Assembly (NCBI GenBank): GCA_036265385.1
Contig: DATAPD010000033.1
Span: 36,558 to 100,557, forward strand
DNA: 64,000 nt
Direction of reading: 5' to 3'
Origin: DATAPD01 sp036265385
GTDB lineage: Bacteria > Acidobacteriota > Terriglobia > Terriglobales > Acidobacteriaceae
The notes under the pieces are model-generated. The model saw only the letters and a list, made by a program, of their open reading frames with translations, was not told the origin of the DNA and searched no databases. Below are positions 17,693 to 25,100 of the stretch, one piece after another (the first letter of the stretch is position 1; the number at the start of each line of letters is the position of its first letter). The position numbers and the translations under genes were made by a program.

Positions 17693-18139
17693 ATGCGGAT
17701 ACTCTCTCTACTTTTTGCTTCTCTGGTTGTGCTCGCGTCACTCCCAGGATTCGGGCTAGCTGCAGACCGAGTGGATGATTTAAAGGCGCGAGTCGAAAAA
17801 GCAAATGGAGACGAACGCATCAAGATCTGTACGCAGATTGCGGAACTGCAGCTCTCCAGTGCCGACAAACTTTATACGGCTGGCAATGCCGCCGATGCGC
17901 GCTCAGCTGTCGACGAGGTAGCGAGCTACCTGGAAAAAGCACGTGATAGTGCGATCGAAACTGGCCGTCGCCTAAAAGAAACGGAGATTGCGGCTCGTAA
18001 GGCAGCGCGACGCCTCGAAGATATCAAACGGACTTTAGCCTTTGAAGATCAGCCCCCACTCGATCAGAGCATCAAGCGCCTCGAGAGCGTCCGGACTTCC
18101 CTGCTGGAGCGCATGTTCCGAAAGGACAAGAAGAAATGA
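17693..18139 (+). CDS. Exported helical protein of unknown function
   Basis: The 148-residue protein has a signal peptide (MRILSLLFASLVVLASLPGFGLA). It is otherwise almost wholly helical and charged: RVDDLKARVEKANGDERIKI, then a stretch rich in Ala, Arg, Glu and Lys, ending in MFRKDKKK. No enzyme motif is visible. It starts one base after the TPR gene and overlaps the next gene by four bases (ATGA), so all three are translationally coupled. I do not recognise the family. A joint envelope complex with the TPR protein is plausible from the coupling. Confidence 0.65.
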   Translation: MRILSLLFASLVVLASLPGFGLAADRVDDLKARVEKANGDERIKICTQIAELQLSSADKLYTAGNAADARSAVDEVASYLEKARDSAIETGRRLKETEIAARKAARRLEDIKRTLAFEDQPPLDQSIKRLESVRTSLLERMFRKDKKK

Positions 18140-18672
18140 GACGGACTCTGCTTTTGGGAGGTGTGGTGTTGATGATTGCGAGTTCGATCGCGTGGCCACA
18201 AGCCAGGCGGGATCCGCTGAATCCAGTGGAGATCGACCAGTTACGCGATGCGATGCTCGAGCCATTGGATCGATTGAAACTCTATGTGCAGTTCGCGCGC
18301 ACCCGGCTGGACTCCCTCGAGCAGATGCGACGTGACCCAAAAACTGAAAATCGCGGACAGCGAACGCACGACATGCTGGGCGATTTCTTAGCCATTTACG
18401 ACGAACTGAACGAAAACATCGACATGTACGTTGATCGAAAGGAAGATATCCGCAAGCCGCTGAAACTTATTATCGAGGCGGATACGGATTTTCAAGCGAG
18501 AGTCCGGGCCATCAAGGATGCTGCTGGAGTGGCACCCGAGGAAGCTAAGCAGTACGAGTTCTTGATGTCGAATGCGCTCGACACTTTAGATTCCAGCGCC
18601 GATGATCACCGCAAGCTGATGGTCGAACAAGAAGAGCAAGCAAAGAATAAGAAGAAACGAAAATCCAAGTAA
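18136..18672 (+). CDS. Exported helical protein of unknown function
   Basis: The 178-residue protein has a signal peptide (MRRTLLLGGVVLMIASSIAWPQA). A helical body follows: EIDQLRDAMLEPLDRLKLYV, then DFLAIYDELNENIDMYVDRK, ending in a Lys-rich tail (NKKKRKSK). It is the last gene of the TPR operon and overlaps the preceding gene at ATGA. Composition and layout match its neighbour, so the two may be structural partners. The function is unknown. Confidence 0.65.
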   Translation: MRRTLLLGGVVLMIASSIAWPQARRDPLNPVEIDQLRDAMLEPLDRLKLYVQFARTRLDSLEQMRRDPKTENRGQRTHDMLGDFLAIYDELNENIDMYVDRKEDIRKPLKLIIEADTDFQARVRAIKDAAGVAPEEAKQYEFLMSNALDTLDSSADDHRKLMVEQEEQAKNKKKRKSK

Positions 18673-18749
18673 GTGCTTGTTTTGTAAAGAAATTCAGGCG
18701 AGCAGATTTACAGCCGCGCTCGCCTTGGGCCTGATAATTTAACTCCAGA

Positions 18750-19436
18750 GTGACCGCGCCCATTCTCACTATCTTTGAGCAGGCATATCGCGAGATTCGT
18801 CCGCGATCGGAGATGCCGCCTTTTAAAGTTGAGTTTCGGTCGTACGTCGGCGTGAACAGCACGATCCGCCTGCGCAACGGACTTTTTCTGGTTCGCATCT
18901 CAGATCTCTTGGAGGGTGCACCAGAGGCAGTGCTCCGATCGCTTGCGCAAATTCTTCTGGCAAAAATCTATCGCAAAAAAGTTCCTACAGACGCGCTGCG
19001 ACGTTATCGCGCTTACGTTTCCAGTCATCACATCGCGGAGCAATCCAATCTCGTACGGCAATTGCGCGGGAGAAAACACATCCATTCCACGCGAGGCGCG
19101 ATTTACGATCTCGAGGAGATTTTTGAGGACTTGAATCGCAGGTTTTTCCACGGCCTCATGGGACGTCCGCGACTGACCTGGAGCCGGACTCGGGCGCGCA
19201 ATCGCTTAGGTCATTATGATCCAGCGCACAACACGATCGTCATCAGCCGACTGTTTGACCGTCCCCAAGTTCCACGCTACGCAGTCGACTACATCGTGTT
19301 CCATGAGATGTTGCATCTGAAACACCCCGTACGGGTGCGAGGCGGCCGACGATGCGTTCACTCGAGGGAATTCCTGGCCGAAGAAAAAGAGTTCCCAAAC
19401 TGGCGTGAGGCGCAAAAATTTCTGAAACTTCTTTGA
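18750..19436 (+). CDS. SprT/YgjP-like zinc metallopeptidase
   Basis: The 228-residue soluble protein starts at GTG. Zinc ligands are in the motif HEMLHLKH (His185 and His189 of HExxH), with a probable third ligand in CVHSREFLAEE about 16 residues later. The N-terminal part has RSEMPPFKVEFRSYVGVNST, and the DLEEIFEDLNRRFFHG segment resembles the SprT-like start of the catalytic domain. Such proteins act as DNA-protein-crosslink or general metalloproteases; which applies here cannot be told. It follows the TPR operon after 77 bases and precedes the iron operon. Confidence 0.75.
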   Translation: MTAPILTIFEQAYREIRPRSEMPPFKVEFRSYVGVNSTIRLRNGLFLVRISDLLEGAPEAVLRSLAQILLAKIYRKKVPTDALRRYRAYVSSHHIAEQSNLVRQLRGRKHIHSTRGAIYDLEEIFEDLNRRFFHGLMGRPRLTWSRTRARNRLGHYDPAHNTIVISRLFDRPQVPRYAVDYIVFHEMLHLKHPVRVRGGRRCVHSREFLAEEKEFPNWREAQKFLKLL

Positions 19437-19583
19437 GAACATGACAAAGTGGGTGGCCCGCAAAGGCTTCTGCCCTCTGACATTGCGCGACCGTTCGCTG
19501 CACGGGATTGCCATGTGATGCGAATCACAACCGGACGTGATGTCGAGCGTTGACCCGGTCCCTGAAGCGCCCGTATCCTATTC

Positions 19584-19612
19584 TTGTTGAAATTGAATTT
19601 CATTTTCATAAT
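19584..19612 (+). promoter_or_regulatory. Iron-operon promoter with Fur box in its spacer
   Basis: TTGTTG (19584-19589), 17 bases, then CATAAT (19607-19612) form a reasonable sigma-70 promoter. The spacer is filled by GAAATTGAATTTCATTTTC (19589-19607). Its complement agrees with the 19-base Fur consensus GATAATGATAATCATTATC at 14 of 19 positions. A repressor there would block polymerase. The FTR1 start codon is 29 bases beyond the -10. Confidence 0.6.
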
Positions 19613-19640
19613 CATGTTCAACTTTTGAGGACTGGTCTGA

Positions 19641-20891
19641 ATGCTTCAGGCTTTCATTATTACCTTGCGTGAAGGAGTCGAAGCCGCACTCATTGTTGGC
19701 ATCACTCTGGCTTATCTAGTCAAGATAGGGCGGCCAGAACTGCGGAAATCCGTCTATTTCGGACTAGGCGCGGCGTTTGCAGGCTCGATCGGTGCTGCCA
19801 TCGTAATTTCCCGATTAAAGCTCAACCAGGACATTTTTGAAGGATGGGTGATGCTGCTGGCCGCCTTTTTTGTTATCACGATGATCGTTTTCATGATGCG
19901 GACCGGCCGAAAACTGAAGGGGCAGATCGAAGGCAAGGTCGGCTTGCTAGCTGGCGAGGGATCGTGGGTTGGGCTGTTCGCGTTCGTGTTCCTGATGGTC
20001 TTTCGCGAAGGCGTTGAGACGGTCCTTATCCTGTCAGCAGTTTCGCTCAACTCGACGGAGTTGATGAGTTTTCTAGGAACATTGCTTGGCGTTGTCACGG
20101 CCGTCGCGTTTGGGGTCGCCTTTGTCAAAGGCAGCGTTCGAATCAATCTGCAGAAGTTTTTCAAAGTCACGACCGTGATTTTGTTTTTTGTCGCAGCACA
20201 GCTAATCGTGGCTGGATTGCATGAGCTTTCCGAGAACGGCGTACTTCCCTCTTCGAAACAAGAGATGGCGTTGATCGGACCGATCGTTCGCAATGACTTG
20301 TTCTTTTTCATAACGATCCTCGCACTGGCGGCGCTCATGGTGTTGTTCGAAGTGAAGAGTCGACAGCCGGCGGAGATTCCAGCGCAGGGAGCCGCCAGGC
20401 GAAAGGCATTGTGGTCGGCTCGGCGAGAGCGGATGTGGATGGCCGCGGTTTACATGTGCTCTTTCGTGTTCATCGTGCTCGCAACAGCAGGATTTATTTA
20501 CGAGAAGAGCGCGAGCGCACTGTCGCCGGCAACGGAAGTTACATTCACCGGCGGCAAAGTGGTTATCCCGCTGAATACCGTCATGGACGGTGAACTCCAC
20601 CGGTTCACGGCGAAGGAAGGTGGGCTGGACGTGCGCTTCTGGCTTTATCAAAAACCTGACGGGAAGGTGGCCACCCTCCTGGATGCATGTGAGATTTGTG
20701 GAGCGGTGGGCTTCTACAAGAATTCGACGGGAGTGGTTTGCAAGAACTGTGCGGCCCCAATCAATCCGCAATCGGTGGGGATGCCGGGCGGATGTAATCC
20801 GATTCCGCTGAAAGCAGAAGTCACAGACGATTCGGTGATCATTTCTGAGACGGATCTTGCGGAAGGCCGTCACTGGTTCGAGTCTAAATAA
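19641..20891 (+). CDS. FTR1-type iron permease fused to a DUF2318 domain
   Basis: The 416-residue membrane protein has seven or eight predicted transmembrane segments and two REGxE iron-channel motifs, REGVE at 10-14 and 122-126, as in Ftr1/EfeU. Residues ~300-416 form an extracytoplasmic DUF2318 domain with CEIC (350-353), CKNC (367-370) and GGCNPIPL (Cys385). That domain is usually a separate membrane protein thought to handle iron or electrons. Here the two are one chain. It heads a tight four-gene operon with two FtsX-type permeases and an ATPase, as in P19-associated loci of Campylobacter type. No P19/Tp34 homologue or thioredoxin is adjacent. Predicted role: high-affinity iron import. 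Confidence 0.88.
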   Translation: MLQAFIITLREGVEAALIVGITLAYLVKIGRPELRKSVYFGLGAAFAGSIGAAIVISRLKLNQDIFEGWVMLLAAFFVITMIVFMMRTGRKLKGQIEGKVGLLAGEGSWVGLFAFVFLMVFREGVETVLILSAVSLNSTELMSFLGTLLGVVTAVAFGVAFVKGSVRINLQKFFKVTTVILFFVAAQLIVAGLHELSENGVLPSSKQEMALIGPIVRNDLFFFITILALAALMVLFEVKSRQPAEIPAQGAARRKALWSARRERMWMAAVYMCSFVFIVLATAGFIYEKSASALSPATEVTFTGGKVVIPLNTVMDGELHRFTAKEGGLDVRFWLYQKPDGKVATLLDACEICGAVGFYKNSTGVVCKNCAAPINPQSVGMPGGCNPIPLKAEVTDDSVIISETDLAEGRHWFESK

Positions 20892-20892
20892 T

Positions 20893-22149
20893 ATGTTTGT
20901 TCGTCTTGTCTACGAGTCTTTCCGACGCCAGAAACGGCGCAAGCTGCTGGCAGGGGTAGCTGTCACGCTGGGTGTTGCTGTGGCGACGGCGATGATCGCA
21001 GTGGCGACCGATATCGGAGACAAGATTAATCGCGAGCTACGAAGCTACGGCGCGAATCTGCTGGTAACGCCCCAGGAGGACACACTCGATGTCGAGATCG
21101 GGGGAGTGAACCTCAAGCCTCCAAGCGATGGCGCTTTTCTGAATGAAACGGACCTTCCCAAGATTCGTGGAACGTTCTGGCACCACAATATCGTCGGGTT
21201 TTCGCCCATGCTACCTGTAAGTGCCAAGTTGTCAGATGGTCGCGATGTCACCGTGCTAGGGACGTACTTTTCGAAGGCACTACGCTTTGGGAAAGATGAT
21301 TTTGAAACCGGAGTGCGCATCACACATCCGTGGTGGAAAGTAAGCGGCGAATGGCCAGCGGACAATTCCGACAGTGTCATCGTAGGCGATCGGCTAGCCG
21401 CAAAGCTAACCAAGAAAGTGGGAGAGAGCATCGAAATCGGTGACCGCAGCTTCCCAATCTCAGGGCTGCTTTCCACTGGAAGTGCAGAAGAGGACCAGGT
21501 CGTAGTCCCACTGCGGCTCGCTCAGCAAATACTAGGAAAACCCAGTGCGGTACGCCGCGTTTACGTTAGTGCTCTTACTAAGCCGGAGGATGCACTTGCC
21601 CGACGCGATCCGAAGAGCATGAATCCGGAGATGTTCGATCGGTGGTACTGCTCGCCTTACGTGCAGTCGATCGCGTACCAGTTGCAGGAAGCGATTCCGC
21701 ATTCGCATGCCGACCAGATCCGCCAAGTTGCCCAGAACGAAGGCACAGTGCTAGCGCGAATCAAGGGCCTGATGCTGTTGATCACGCTCGCAGCATTGTT
21801 CGCTTCTGCGCTGGCTGTTTCTTCGGCGATGGCAACGGCAATTTTCGAGCGTCGACGCGAAGTTGGATTGATGAAAGCACTGGGCGCCGGAAATGTGGCT
21901 GTGGCTGCCGTCTTCTTTGCGGAAGCAACACTGCTGGCATTATTTGGCGGCGTGATCGGGTTTGGCGCGGGATCCCTTCTTGCACGCCTGATCGGACGCT
22001 CCATTTTCGCTGCCCAGATTTCGATTGAGCCAGTGCTCTTCCCCATCATCCTGGCTCTCGCCGTTTTTGTTACGTTTGCTGGAAGTGCTGCTGCCATTCG
22101 GCGCGCAGTTCGGTTTGATCCAGTGTTCGCGCTGCGAGGTGACGCATGA
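20893..22149 (+). CDS. MacB/FtsX-type ABC permease 1 of the iron operon
   Basis: The 418-residue protein has one N-terminal transmembrane segment (LLAGVAVTLGVAVATAMIAV), a large extracytoplasmic MacB_PCD-like domain, and three C-terminal segments of the FtsX fold with FERRREVGLMKALGAGN. ATG 20893 follows the FTR1 stop after one base and is preferred to an upstream in-frame ATG at 20857 inside the FTR1 gene. It overlaps the next permease by ATGA. FtsX/MacB permeases do mechanotransmission rather than ordinary transport, so this one may power movement or reduction of periplasmic iron for FTR1-DUF2318. That role is inference from context. Confidence 0.88.
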   Translation: MFVRLVYESFRRQKRRKLLAGVAVTLGVAVATAMIAVATDIGDKINRELRSYGANLLVTPQEDTLDVEIGGVNLKPPSDGAFLNETDLPKIRGTFWHHNIVGFSPMLPVSAKLSDGRDVTVLGTYFSKALRFGKDDFETGVRITHPWWKVSGEWPADNSDSVIVGDRLAAKLTKKVGESIEIGDRSFPISGLLSTGSAEEDQVVVPLRLAQQILGKPSAVRRVYVSALTKPEDALARRDPKSMNPEMFDRWYCSPYVQSIAYQLQEAIPHSHADQIRQVAQNEGTVLARIKGLMLLITLAALFASALAVSSAMATAIFERRREVGLMKALGAGNVAVAAVFFAEATLLALFGGVIGFGAGSLLARLIGRSIFAAQISIEPVLFPIILALAVFVTFAGSAAAIRRAVRFDPVFALRGDA

Positions 22150-23312
22150 CCTCCCGTCCCTCGCAGCCTGCGGTCGATATGCGCGGTGTGGTTTCCCGTC
22201 GAGTGGAAGGAGTCCACTCCTCTATGTTCTGGCGCATGCTCTGGCGCGCAGCGATGCTGCGCCGCGGCCGCGCAGCTTCAGCGTTGTTGGCGATGGTGGT
22301 AGCCGCCGCTGTCGCGACAGCGATGATGAATCTGTATGTGGACGTTCAGGCAAAGCTGCAAAACGAATTCCGTAACTATGGCGCGAACATTGTGATTGTC
22401 GGTAAGGATGGCGGCGAACTTTCTTCTGACGTTTACAAAACGGTTCTGAACGAAGTGGGTGAGAGCGCGATGGCAGTCCCGTTTGCCTATGTTGTCGCAC
22501 GCACATCGGAAGGCCAGTCCATCGTGGTGGCAGGCACGGATTTGGAGCGTGCAAAGAGCCTGAACCGCTGGTGGAAAGTCAGTGCCTGGCCATCAGCACC
22601 AAACCAAGTTCTTGTAGGCACGCGGGCCCGAACGGCGATTCCTAATTCAGATAAACCATTTGCAATCAGCTTTCAAGGCAAGACTCTTCAAGTATTTCCT
22701 GCTGGCACGATCGAGACCGGTGCGGCTGAAGATAGTCGCGTCTATCTTAGTCTCGGGGACTTCACGGCGTGGACTGGAGTGCAGCCCTCCAGCATTGAAG
22801 TGGCTGCCGCGGGCTCTGCCGAACAAGTCGAGAACGTACTGCAACGTCTGACTCAGACATTGCCGACAGCAGAAGTGCGGCCCGTGCGGCAGATTATGGA
22901 AGGTGAAGCACGAGTCCTGAACAAAACGAGAGCCACTCTTTTAGCTGCAGCCGTTCTCATCGTGCTAACAGCTGCTTTGTGTGTATTGGCAACACTGATG
23001 GGCTGGGTGTTTGATCGACGCCGTGATTTCGCCATCATGAAAGCGCTTGGAGCGTCTGAGAGATTGGTCAACGGATTTTTCGCGGCAGAGGCGGCCGCGC
23101 TTGGCTTGATCGGTGCACTGCTTGGTTACGCGGTGGGTATTGGGATCGCTGCATGGATCGGGCGCGTGAATTTTCACGCTCCAGTGGTACCGCGAATCAG
23201 CGTTCTGCCATGGGTGATTCTTGGCAGTGTGATGGTGGCGCTGCTTTCTGCGGTTCTGCCAATTGGCTTGTTACGTCGCGTGGAACCCGCAATGATCCTG
23301 AGGGGAGAATGA
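22146..23312 (+). CDS. MacB/FtsX-type ABC permease 2 of the iron operon
   Basis: The 388-residue paralogue of the preceding permease has an N-terminal segment AASALLAMVVAAAVATAMM, an extracytoplasmic domain (FRNYGANIVIVGKDGG), and the C-terminal FtsX part with FDRRRDFAIMKALGASERLV. It overlaps the previous stop by four bases and ends one base before the ATPase gene. The shared motif (R)SYGANLLV/NYGANIVIV shows the two permeases come from duplication and probably form a heterodimer. A nearer start at about 22224 (MFWRMLWRAAM) is possible, since the first ~26 residues look non-conserved. Confidence 0.87.
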   Translation: MTSRPSQPAVDMRGVVSRRVEGVHSSMFWRMLWRAAMLRRGRAASALLAMVVAAAVATAMMNLYVDVQAKLQNEFRNYGANIVIVGKDGGELSSDVYKTVLNEVGESAMAVPFAYVVARTSEGQSIVVAGTDLERAKSLNRWWKVSAWPSAPNQVLVGTRARTAIPNSDKPFAISFQGKTLQVFPAGTIETGAAEDSRVYLSLGDFTAWTGVQPSSIEVAAAGSAEQVENVLQRLTQTLPTAEVRPVRQIMEGEARVLNKTRATLLAAAVLIVLTAALCVLATLMGWVFDRRRDFAIMKALGASERLVNGFFAAEAAALGLIGALLGYAVGIGIAAWIGRVNFHAPVVPRISVLPWVILGSVMVALLSAVLPIGLLRRVEPAMILRGE

Positions 23313-23313
23313 G

Positions 23314-24540
23314 ATGATCCAACTGAAGAACGTCATCAAGGCCTATCCCGCCAAGGAAGACGAGAAGAATGGTGGAGAAATCCGTGCTCTCGACAACGTT
23401 TCCCTCTCTGTGTCGCAAGGGGAGTGGGTGGCGATGATGGGACCTTCCGGCTCAGGTAAGAGCACGATGGTGAATCTCATTGGCTGCCTGGATCGACCGA
23501 GTTCTGGCGAGATCTGGCTGGATGGCGAAAACGTCGCCGACTTTTCTGCTGGGGAGTTGAACCGTGTGCGCGCGGAAAAAATAGGGTTTGTGTTTCAGCA
23601 GTTTCATCTGATTCCCTTCCTTACATCGGTGGAGAACGTCATGCTTGCACAGTACTTTCACAGCATGACTGATGAAAAAGAGGCACTTGAAGCGCTGGAG
23701 AGAGTGGGCCTGAAGGAGCGTGCGCACCATTTGCCTTCGCAGCTTTCCGGAGGAGAACAACAGCGAGTTTGCATTGCGCGGGCGCTAATCAATGATCCCA
23801 AAATCGTGCTTGCCGACGAGCCAACAGGCAATCTGGACGCACAGAATGAGGAGATCGTATTGCGGCTGCTGCGGGAGCTGCATCAGCAGGGTCGCACGAT
23901 CATCATGGTAACGCACGATCCTGTTGTGGCACGGTTGGCTGATAGGCGGGTCGAACTGCATCACGGAAAGATCGCAGCGCAAGAAGTGTTCTCCATGGCT
24001 GACGACGAGCAGTTCGATGAAGTCCTGGAAGAACTCTACGTTCTAGAGGAGCACGGCGAGATTGCCGAAGTCGGGCGGATGGAAGTGCACGGCGCTTTGC
24101 CAGTTTCAATTGCGATCGAAAAAATGATGGCCATGGGACTGGTCACGGCTGGACCGCATCCACCTTTATCCCACAGCCACAAGCCCTTCGTGAACCCATG
24201 CCACGAGGCGTTGAAACCGGACGGTGTTTCTGTAGGCGACGGAAGCGCGATCGTGGAGTTAACCATGCGAGGTCGTCAGCGTGCGGCGGACATTATCCGC
24301 CGGCACCGACTAGCAGAGCGATTATTCACCGATTCCCTTGCGATGGATAGTGAGACTGAAATCGAGCAGCAGGCATGCAAGTTCGAACACATTCTGTCAC
24401 CTGAAGCGACGGACAAGATCTGCGCTTTTCTAGGTCACCCGAAAACCTGCCCACACGGGGCACTGATTCCGCCGGGGCCGTGCTGCGGGAAGCAGGGCGA
24501 GTTTCTTGTATCGCGCACCACGACATCGCAACGATCTTAG
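23314..24540 (+). CDS. ABC ATPase fused to a DtxR/MntR-like metal sensor
   Basis: Residues 1-225 are a LolD/MacB-type ATPase: Walker [10 protein letters not shown] (43-51), signature LSGGEQ (144-149), Walker B IVLADEP, then GNLD. Residues ~231-395 match a whole DtxR-family repressor. First comes a winged helix ([17 protein letters not shown] to MMAMGLVTA) with a His/Cys-rich wing ([17 protein letters not shown]). The dimer/metal domain follows with [24 protein letters not shown] and GHPKTCPHG. Expected metal ligands are largely kept: Glu236, Glu239, His331, Glu335, Cys355, Glu358 and His359; DtxR His98 is replaced by Glu. It is the last gene of the iron operon. Metal feedback on transport, or DNA binding by the transporter, is inferred. 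Confidence 0.85.
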   Translation: MIQLKNVIKAYPAKEDEKNGGEIRALDNVSLSVSQGEWVAMMGPSGSGKSTMVNLIGCLDRPSSGEIWLDGENVADFSAGELNRVRAEKIGFVFQQFHLIPFLTSVENVMLAQYFHSMTDEKEALEALERVGLKERAHHLPSQLSGGEQQRVCIARALINDPKIVLADEPTGNLDAQNEEIVLRLLRELHQQGRTIIMVTHDPVVARLADRRVELHHGKIAAQEVFSMADDEQFDEVLEELYVLEEHGEIAEVGRMEVHGALPVSIAIEKMMAMGLVTAGPHPPLSHSHKPFVNPCHEALKPDGVSVGDGSAIVELTMRGRQRAADIIRRHRLAERLFTDSLAMDSETEIEQQACKFEHILSPEATDKICAFLGHPKTCPHGALIPPGPCCGKQGEFLVSRTTTSQRS

Positions 24541-24547
24541 TCTCAGT

Positions 24548-25099
24548 TCAGCTTAGGCCGAGACGCGTGTAGTGCGATCTTTCCTCTGAAAAAGACAATC
24601 CCATCCGTTGGGCAACGTCGGGTAAATGCTGTTGCAAGGACGCCAAAACGCTTTGCGCTTGTTCAATTGTGAGCCCTACACCAAATTTGATGGTTCGGAA
24701 GCCATGTTTAAATTCGAGTACACTGCCATCCTCATCGGGCTCGTGCCAAGTAAGTTCGCTACATTTAGCGATCGCAAATTCCGATGTTCGGGCAAAACCA
24801 GCGAAATAGGGTCGCTTAATTCGAAGCACATCACTCCCAAACTCAAAGATCGACTCTGAGTGCTTGAGCAATTGGAGGGTTCCCGCGACCACACTTGCCA
24901 CAGCCAGCGCAAGCATAACTCGCCCAACACTCGAGAGCGTATGGATGTGGGGGAGCAGGAACCATAAAAAAACGCCGCATATTATGGCATCGAATGCAGC
25001 GCCCCACAGATCCGGCCCTGATGAAACAGTTATGCGAAGAACGCCAGAGATTGGCACGATCTCGACGGAATGCTTGTTAGCAAACCACTGCGCGTTCAC
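24548..25099 (-). CDS. Small membrane protein of unknown function
   Basis: The 183-residue product starts at a GTG (25099) directly after the stop of the upstream amidohydrolase; the frame extends further up but only inside that gene. Two transmembrane segments are seen: AAFDAIICGVFLWFLLP, and VMLALAVASVVAGTLQLL. A ~100-residue soluble tail follows (SDVLRIKRPYFAGFARTSEF, ending with SFSEERSHYTRLGLS). It resembles PH-like membrane-associated domains in pattern only. It is probably co-transcribed with the amidohydrolase. I do not recognise the family. Confidence 0.55.
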   Translation of the reverse strand: MNAQWFANKHSVEIVPISGVLRITVSSGPDLWGAAFDAIICGVFLWFLLPHIHTLSSVGRVMLALAVASVVAGTLQLLKHSESIFEFGSDVLRIKRPYFAGFARTSEFAIAKCSELTWHEPDEDGSVLEFKHGFRTIKFGVGLTIEQAQSVLASLQQHLPDVAQRMGLSFSEERSHYTRLGLS

Positions 25100-25100
25100 T

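Noticed and set aside
18696..18725. Hairpin AGGCGAGC/GCTCGCCT as a terminator after the TPR operon
   Set aside because: No T-run follows on either strand, so termination is not supported.
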